From NCBI GenBank assembly GCA_002339325.1, contig DDKK01000003.1, positions 1-55,417 on the forward strand: 55,417 nt of DNA. The letters are read 5' to 3'. The notes beneath the pieces are model-generated. The model saw only the letters and a program-made list of their open reading frames with translations, did not search any database and was not told where the DNA came from. Of the stretch, positions 50,680-55,417 are shown in pieces. A program made the translations under genes and the position numbers. Each line of letters begins with the position of its first letter. Position 1 is the stretch's first letter. This DNA comes from Nitrospiraceae bacterium UBA2600 (GTDB lineage Bacteria; Nitrospirota; Thermodesulfovibrionia; Thermodesulfovibrionales; Thermodesulfovibrionaceae).

Positions 50680-51213
50680 ATGGAGTTTCACGGAACGACG
50701 GTTTTATGCGTAAAAAGAGACAGTTCAGTTGTTATGATATCTGATGGGCAGGTAACTTTTGGAAATACGGTGCTTAAACATAATGCAAAGAAAATAAGGA
50801 AACTCTACAATGGTAAGGTTCTCACAGGCTTTGCAGGCTCTACAGCAGATGCTTTTACACTTTTTGAAAGATTTGAAGGCAAACTTGAGACATACAAAGG
50901 AAACATTCTCAGAGCAGCAGTAGAGCTCGCGAAAGACTGGCGAACTGACAAAATTCTCAGAAGACTTGAAGCATTGCTTCTTGTGGCAGACAAAGAGCAT
51001 ATCCTTGTTCTCTCTGGTAATGGTGATGTAATAGAGCCTGAGGAGGGAATTGCAGCAATTGGCTCTGGAGGACCTTTTGCTTATGCTGCTGCAAAGGCAC
51101 TTTATGAAAATACTGAACTTTCTGCAAGAGAAATTGCAAATAAAGCAATGGAGATAGCTTCAAAGATATGCATTTACACAAACAATACGACTGTAATGGA
51201 GGAGTTGGAGTAA
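50680..51213 (+). CDS. hslV: ATP-dependent protease peptidase HslV
   Basis: 177 aa. MEFHGTTVLCVKRDSSVVMI: proteolytic removal before TTVL exposes the N-terminal Thr nucleophile; the proteasome-beta fold follows (GFAGSTADAFTLFERF, AAIGSGGPFAYAAAKALY). It forms a double hexamer with HslU. GGAGG lies 8 nt before the ATG, directly after xer. It overlaps hslU by 1 bp. Confidence 0.95.
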   Translation: MEFHGTTVLCVKRDSSVVMISDGQVTFGNTVLKHNAKKIRKLYNGKVLTGFAGSTADAFTLFERFEGKLETYKGNILRAAVELAKDWRTDKILRRLEALLLVADKEHILVLSGNGDVIEPEEGIAAIGSGGPFAYAAAKALYENTELSAREIANKAMEIASKICIYTNNTTVMEELE

Positions 51214-52550
51214 TGGAAAATCTTACACCGAAGAGGATAGTTGAAGAGCTTGATAAATTCATAATTGGCCAGGAAGGTGCTAAAAAGGCTGTAGCCATAG
51301 CTCTTAGAAACAGATTTAGAAGACAGTTACTACCGAAGGAATTAAGAGATGAAGTGCTTCCGAAAAATATTCTCATGATTGGGCCTACGGGAGTTGGTAA
51401 AACGGAAATTGCAAGAAGGCTTGCAAAGCTTGTAAATGCTCCTTTTGTTAAAGTAGAGGCATCAAAATTTACTGAAGTAGGTTATGTTGGAAGAGACGTA
51501 GAATCAATAATAAGAGACCTCACAGAAGTATCAATGAACATGGTTAAACAGGAACACTCCCAGCGAGTTCAAGAAAAGGCTAAGCAGATGGCAGAAGAGA
51601 GAATTCTTGACATTCTTCTGCCTCAGCCAAGATACACAAGAGATATTAATGAGGCAGAGGAGAGAACTCGATATCAAGAGACAAGAGAAAAACTCAGGAA
51701 ACAACTTCGTGAGGGAGCTCTTGATGAACGGTATGTAGAGATTGACTTGAAAGAAAAAGTGATACCCTTCGGAGTTATCTCAAACGTGGCAATGGAAGAG
51801 ATTGAAATAAATCTCAAGGAAATGCTTGGAAGCTTTCTTCCAGAAAAAGTAAAGAGAAAAAAAGTGAAAATCGCTGAAGCCATAAGGATACTCACGCAGG
51901 AAGAGGCAAATAAATTGATTGATATGGAAAAAGTAACAAAAGAGGCTATCGAGAGAGTTGAGCAGACAGGAATAGTATTTATCGATGAGATTGATAAAAT
52001 CGCCTCTCGTGGAAGCTCTTATGGACCCGATGTATCCCGAGAAGGAGTCCAGAGAGACTTACTGCCTATAGTAGAGGGTTCAACAGTAACGACTAAATAC
52101 GGTCCTGTTAAAACGGACCATATACTTTTTATAGCAGCGGGGGCTTTTCATGTGGCAAAACCTTCTGATTTAATTCCCGAGCTTCAGGGTAGATTTCCAA
52201 TAAGGGTAGAGCTTAGCTCTCTTGGGAAAGAGGAGTTTATAAAAATTCTTACAGAACCCGACAATGCTCTGATAAAACAGTATATAGCACTGCTTAGCAC
52301 AGAAGGAGTTAAGCTTGAGTTTACTAAAGACGGAATAGCTGAAATTGCAGAAATCTCACAACACGTAAATGAAAAAACAGAAAACATAGGAGCAAGAAGA
52401 CTTCATACAGTAATGGAAAAACTACTTGAAGACATATCATTTAATGCTTCCGAACTTACAGGACAGACAATTAAGATTGACGCAAAATTTGTAAGAGAAA
52501 AACTAAGTGAAATAGTCAAAAGTGAAGACCTCAGTAGATACATTCTTTAG
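51213..52550 (+). CDS. hslU: HslU ATPase of the HslVU protease
   Basis: 445 aa. MENLTPKRIVEELDKFIIGQ, Walker A GPTGVGKTEIARRL, VGRDVESIIRDL pore region, Walker B GIVFIDEIDKIA, and the final EIVKSEDLSRYIL that inserts into HslV. The frame extends 15 codons upstream, but GGAGGAG and the overlap with the hslV stop fit ATG 51213. It unfolds substrates for HslV. Confidence 0.95.
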   Translation: MENLTPKRIVEELDKFIIGQEGAKKAVAIALRNRFRRQLLPKELRDEVLPKNILMIGPTGVGKTEIARRLAKLVNAPFVKVEASKFTEVGYVGRDVESIIRDLTEVSMNMVKQEHSQRVQEKAKQMAEERILDILLPQPRYTRDINEAEERTRYQETREKLRKQLREGALDERYVEIDLKEKVIPFGVISNVAMEEIEINLKEMLGSFLPEKVKRKKVKIAEAIRILTQEEANKLIDMEKVTKEAIERVEQTGIVFIDEIDKIASRGSSYGPDVSREGVQRDLLPIVEGSTVTTKYGPVKTDHILFIAAGAFHVAKPSDLIPELQGRFPIRVELSSLGKEEFIKILTEPDNALIKQYIALLSTEGVKLEFTKDGIAEIAEISQHVNEKTENIGARRLHTVMEKLLEDISFNASELTGQTIKIDAKFVREKLSEIVKSEDLSRYIL

Positions 52551-53244
52551 TCTTAAAAAATATGGCTTAAGGCTGAAGATAGCTTTTTTGGTCTCTTTGC
52601 TTGCAATATCCTGTGCACCAGCAAAGAGACCATCTTCGGTAGATTATCAGCCCTCTGCAGAAGCAAAACGAGGAGTTGCCTCTTGGTATGGTGCGGAGTT
52701 TCACGGAAGACCAACTGCTTCCGGAGAGATATATAACATGTATGACTACACCTGTGCTCATAGAGAATATCCATTTGGAACAAGGCTAAAGGTGACAAAT
52801 CTCAAGAATGGTAAAGACGTAGTATGCACTGTCAATGACAGAGGACCTTTTGTTCCAGGTAGAGACCTTGACCTATCCTATGCCTCTGCAAGAAAGATAG
52901 ACCTCATAGGTTTAGGAATTACAGAGGTATTAATGGAGCCGATAGGAAGAGATTTAGCCTACGTAAGATATGTAAAATACTCACCTATTAATGGCCAGTT
53001 AACAATTCAGGTGGGAGCTTTCAGAGAAATTGAAAATGCCCAGAGGCTGAAAGAAGCCCTGAGCCTCAATTACAAAAATGTTTACATAATCAAAGCCTCT
53101 GTCAAAGGAGAAGTCTTCTACAGAGTAAGGGTTGGAAAATACAGAAGTTATGATGAGGCATACGGTGTTGCAAAAGCTATGGGACAGGAAGGCTACAGGG
53201 TTCTTATAACAAATTTTGAAGGAGGTCTTAGAGATGAAATTTGA
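52522..53244 (+). CDS. rlpA: RlpA-like lipoprotein with SPOR domain
   Basis: 240 aa. A signal with lipobox FLVSLLAISC makes an outer-membrane-type lipoprotein; mature RlpA double-psi barrel follows (KRGVASWYGAEFHGRPTASG, NDRGPFVPGRDLDLSYASA, with catalytic Asp/His-type residues) and a C-terminal SPOR domain (~155-235: TIQVGAFREIENAQRLKEAL) that binds denuded septal glycan. RlpA is a septal lytic transglycosylase. GTG 52522 overlaps hslU; no ATG is available. Confidence 0.85.
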   Translation: MKTSVDTFFSLKKYGLRLKIAFLVSLLAISCAPAKRPSSVDYQPSAEAKRGVASWYGAEFHGRPTASGEIYNMYDYTCAHREYPFGTRLKVTNLKNGKDVVCTVNDRGPFVPGRDLDLSYASARKIDLIGLGITEVLMEPIGRDLAYVRYVKYSPINGQLTIQVGAFREIENAQRLKEALSLNYKNVYIIKASVKGEVFYRVRVGKYRSYDEAYGVAKAMGQEGYRVLITNFEGGLRDEI

Positions 53245-53833
53245 AAGATTTGATGAGGTAGTAAAATTTCACGGACACAGCTGCCCCGGTCTTGCATTAG
53301 GTTACAGAGTTGCCCTTGCAGCCATAGAAGAGCTTGGTATAAAGAGAGCTGAAGATGAGGAAATTGTCTGCATTGTAGAAAACGACTCCTGTGCAGTAGA
53401 TGCTATTCAGGTAATTACAGGTTGCACCTTTGGAAAGGGTAATCTTCTTTACAGAGATTACGGAAAACAGGTATATACGTTTTTTGACAGAAAAAAAGAA
53501 AAGGCTGTGAGAATTTCGATAGATTTCGAATTAACAGAAACAGATGAAGAGAAGGCCATATGGAGAAGATTTACCGAAGGAGAACGAACTAAAGAAGTTT
53601 TAGATTTCATCAATAGAAGAAAAGCTGAAAAAACAAAACAGATACTCAATGCTGATAAAGAAAAACTACTTAAAATATCCTACCCTTCTTTCAACCCACC
53701 TAAAGAGGCAAGAATATTTAAAAGCCTCCGATGTGAACAATGTGGAGAAAAGGTTGCCGAGATAAAGGCAAGGCTTTTGAACGGAAGAACTTTATGCATA
53801 CCCTGTTTTGAGGCTATTCTATGCAAGAAATAG
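53234..53833 (+). CDS. FmdE family protein
   Basis: 199 aa. KFHGHSCPGLALGYRVALAA with VENDSCAVDAIQVITGCTFGKG is the FmdE fold (formylmethanofuran dehydrogenase subunit E family), and the C-terminus has a zinc ribbon CEQCGEKVAE ... TLCIPCFE (two C-x2-C). AAGGAGG lies 8 nt before ATG 53234; a start at 53216 is also open. Its role in non-methanogens is unclear, though the family is linked to molybdopterin enzymes. The last 13 bp overlap the next gene. Confidence 0.85.
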   Translation: MKFERFDEVVKFHGHSCPGLALGYRVALAAIEELGIKRAEDEEIVCIVENDSCAVDAIQVITGCTFGKGNLLYRDYGKQVYTFFDRKKEKAVRISIDFELTETDEEKAIWRRFTEGERTKEVLDFINRRKAEKTKQILNADKEKLLKISYPSFNPPKEARIFKSLRCEQCGEKVAEIKARLLNGRTLCIPCFEAILCKK

Positions 53834-54990
53834 AAATTAGCCTTACAGGGATTGCCCATCTTGGAGAGGCTATTGGAAAATACAACGGAAAGGTAGTATT
53901 CGTTCCTTATGGTATTCCTGGAGAGACGGTTAAGGTTAGGATAATTAAAGATGAGGGAGATTATTGTAGAGGAGAAATCATTGAGGTTTTAGAACCATCC
54001 CTTTTCAGAGAAACTCCTCCCTGTGAACTCTTCGGTAGATGCGGAGGATGTAGCTTTCAGCATGTTGCCTACAGTTACCAAACAAAACTCAAGGAAATAG
54101 TAGTCATGGAACAGCTTAAAAGGATTGGTGGTTTTGAAAATCCCGAGGACTTTACAAATCTCACAATTTATGCTGAAAATCCTTACAATTACAGAAATAG
54201 AGGAGATTTCTCAATAAACAGAGAGAAACTTTTAGGCTTTAAAATAAGAGGCACCCATCGATTTATTCATGTCTCTTACTGCCACATAATGCATGATAAT
54301 ATTAACAAAATTCTATCTCTTATTCAAGGAAAAAGTCCTAAAAGAAAGACTCATAACATTACAATAAGATATGGCATAAACACCTCAAACTATCTTGTTC
54401 AGCCTGAAATAGACATAGAAGAACTGAAAACGGGACAACTATTCTACACGGAAAAACTCCTTGACAAGGAGTTTAGAATATCGGTGCCATCATTCTTTCA
54501 AGTAAACACCTATCAGGCAGAAAACTTAATTAAAACAGTATTGAACTACATTACCGAAGAGGACAAAACGGTTATAGATGCCTATGCAGGAGTAGGAACA
54601 TTTACTGTTTTCATAGCCAGAAAAGCAGAGAGAGTAATAGCCATTGAAGAAAGTCGGTCAGCTTATAAAGATGCGCAAGCAAATATTAAGGATTTTGACA
54701 ACATAACCTATCTATGTGAAAAGACAGAGGAAACGCTTGCGAGGGATGATATTAGCGCAGATGCGATAGTGATTGACCCTCCGAGAGTTGGTGTAATGAA
54801 AGAAGTTCTTCAGGCAATAGCAGAAAAAGGCATAAAAAAAGTTATATACGTATCCTGTGAGCCCTCAACCCTTGCCAGAGATTTAAAATATCTAAGAGAA
54901 AGAGGTTACAAACTCATAGAGGTTCAACCAGTGGACATGTTTCCTCAGACTTATCACATTGAAAATGTGGCTTTAATGAAACTTGAATAA
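53821..54990 (+). CDS. 23S rRNA (uracil-5-)-methyltransferase, TrmA/RumA family
   Basis: 389 aa. N-terminal TRAM domain (FVPYGIPGETVKVRIIKDEG), then 4Fe-4S Cys region PCELFGRCGGCSFQHV, SAM motif DAYAGVGTFTVFIARKAERV and DAIVIDPPRVG, and nucleophile Cys with catalytic YVSCEPSTLARDL. It methylates U at C5 of 23S rRNA; whether RlmD, RlmC or RlmCD specificity is not resolved. It overlaps the FmdE-like gene and precedes a cupin by 13 bp. Confidence 0.92.
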   Translation: MQEIEISLTGIAHLGEAIGKYNGKVVFVPYGIPGETVKVRIIKDEGDYCRGEIIEVLEPSLFRETPPCELFGRCGGCSFQHVAYSYQTKLKEIVVMEQLKRIGGFENPEDFTNLTIYAENPYNYRNRGDFSINREKLLGFKIRGTHRFIHVSYCHIMHDNINKILSLIQGKSPKRKTHNITIRYGINTSNYLVQPEIDIEELKTGQLFYTEKLLDKEFRISVPSFFQVNTYQAENLIKTVLNYITEEDKTVIDAYAGVGTFTVFIARKAERVIAIEESRSAYKDAQANIKDFDNITYLCEKTEETLARDDISADAIVIDPPRVGVMKEVLQAIAEKGIKKVIYVSCEPSTLARDLKYLRERGYKLIEVQPVDMFPQTYHIENVALMKLE

Positions 54991-55003
54991 ATAGGAGGAG
55001 AGT

Positions 55004-55345
55004 ATGGCTTTAAAAATCAATTTGCAAGAGGTAAACATGCAGCCTCATCCTAAATTTGAAGGCGTAAAGGTTGGATATGTTTCAACAAAAGAGAGGCATC
55101 CAGAGTTAAGCATAATTATTCTTGAAGTAGTGCCAGGAATTCAAATTCCTCTTCATACCCATGAAAGAGAAATTGACAGCATTTTCATATTGCAGGGCGA
55201 GGGCGAGATGTTTTTAAATAATGAATGGATAAGAATAAAAGCGGGAGACATTATAGTGGTAGGAGCCAATGAACTTCACGGATTAAAATCCACTGGCGAA
55301 ATTCCACTAAAATCTTACGTAATTCATGCTCCTGCTCTTTGGTAA
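55004..55345 (+). CDS. Cupin-domain protein
   Basis: 113 aa. One conserved cupin: IPLHTHEREIDSIFILQGEG with metal ligands H, H and E, then GEMFLNNEWIRIKAGDIIVV and NELHGLKSTGEIPLKSYVIH. A small single-domain beta barrel, metal-binding, substrate unknown. GGAGGAG precedes the ATG by 5 nt. Confidence 0.88.
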   Translation: MALKINLQEVNMQPHPKFEGVKVGYVSTKERHPELSIIILEVVPGIQIPLHTHEREIDSIFILQGEGEMFLNNEWIRIKAGDIIVVGANELHGLKSTGEIPLKSYVIHAPALW

Positions 55346-55347
55346 GA

Positions 55348-55378
55348 TTGACAAAACAAACTCAAATAACTTTATAAT
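55348..55378 (+). promoter_or_regulatory. tRNA promoter
   Basis: TTGACA (55348-55353) and TATAAT (55373-55378), 19-bp spacer (18 with TTATAA), 9 nt before the tRNA. Confidence 0.65.
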
Positions 55379-55387
55379 TCATCAAAT

Positions 55388-55417
55388 GGGCGATTAGCTC
55401 AGGGGGAGAGCGCTTCC
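55388..55417 (+). tRNA. tRNA 5' half, cut by the window end (probably tRNA-Val)
   Basis: GGGCGATTAGCTCAGGGGGAGAGCGCTTCC is the acceptor strand, D-arm and start of the anticodon stem (GGGCGATTAGCTCAG typical of Val/Ala). The anticodon lies outside, so identity is a guess from similar GAC-Val genes. Confidence 0.8.

Noticed and set aside
1..55417. CRISPR array
   Set aside because: No regularly spaced repeats of 25-40 bp were seen on either strand; cas genes are absent.

Overview
Organism. The window is AT-rich bacterial DNA with compact, often overlapping genes. The flagellar rod/hook cluster, HypAB, Hcp, a rubredoxin/ferritin-like pair, a two-gene inositol-phospholipid pathway and the codV-hslVU order point to an anaerobic, probably thermophilic bacterium. 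My best guess is the Nitrospirota, near Thermodesulfovibrio. That is inference from gene content; there is no rRNA in the window to test it.

Layout. (1) 1-5412, chromosome: flagellar genes flgI (partial), flgJ fused to an M23 peptidase, flgM, flgN-like, flgK, flgL. (2) About 5472-32905: a 27.4-kb integrative element inserted in the 3' end of tRNA-Leu(GAG). It is bounded by a 33-bp direct repeat of the tRNA 3' end (5472-5504 and 32873-32905), with repeated arm-type motifs just inside both ends and a tyrosine recombinase near the right end. (3) 32880-55417, chromosome: tRNA-Leu, polA, hcp, an ABC transporter, yacG-dapB, a rubredoxin/ferritin-like pair, CDF transporter, inositol monophosphatase family, hisC-hisB-thyX-cysteine synthase, tadA, hypBA, two small envelope proteins, CDP-alcohol phosphotransferase and inositol-phosphate synthase, xer-hslV-hslU, rlpA, an FmdE-like gene, a 23S rRNA methyltransferase, a cupin gene and the start of a tRNA (probably Val).

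The element has three modules. The left end (5.6-10.1 kb) looks plasmid-like: a DUF5131 protein, a one-protein partition candidate (RHH domain fused to a ParM-like actin), three small proteins of which two are paralogous, a CopG-like regulator between two related palindromes, a repeat-rich noncoding stretch, and a strong candidate structured RNA of about 124 nt whose hairpin loop matches the loop of its own terminator over 8 bp. A decayed C-terminus of a type IIB topoisomerase-like gene lies just beyond it.

The centre (10.3-28.4 kb) looks like a composite defence locus. It encodes a sigma-54 activator with an RtcR/CARF-like sensor, a giant protein joining an HsdS-like segment to a histidine kinase, a receiver-domain partner, a membrane-anchored VRR-NUC/HIRAN protein, a type IIG-like methyltransferase, an unlisted 39-codon ORF coupled to an Hsp70-TPR protein, a small UvrD-like helicase, a toxin/antitoxin-like trio and a PLD-SNF2 helicase. 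I do not recognise this combination as a named system. A signal-sensing front end controlling a restriction/helicase back end is my inference.

The right end (28.4-32.9 kb) has two decayed genes, the integrase, and a single-polypeptide type IIB topoisomerase-like protein (GHKL plus Tyr/Toprim modules) preceded by an 18-bp tandem repeat.
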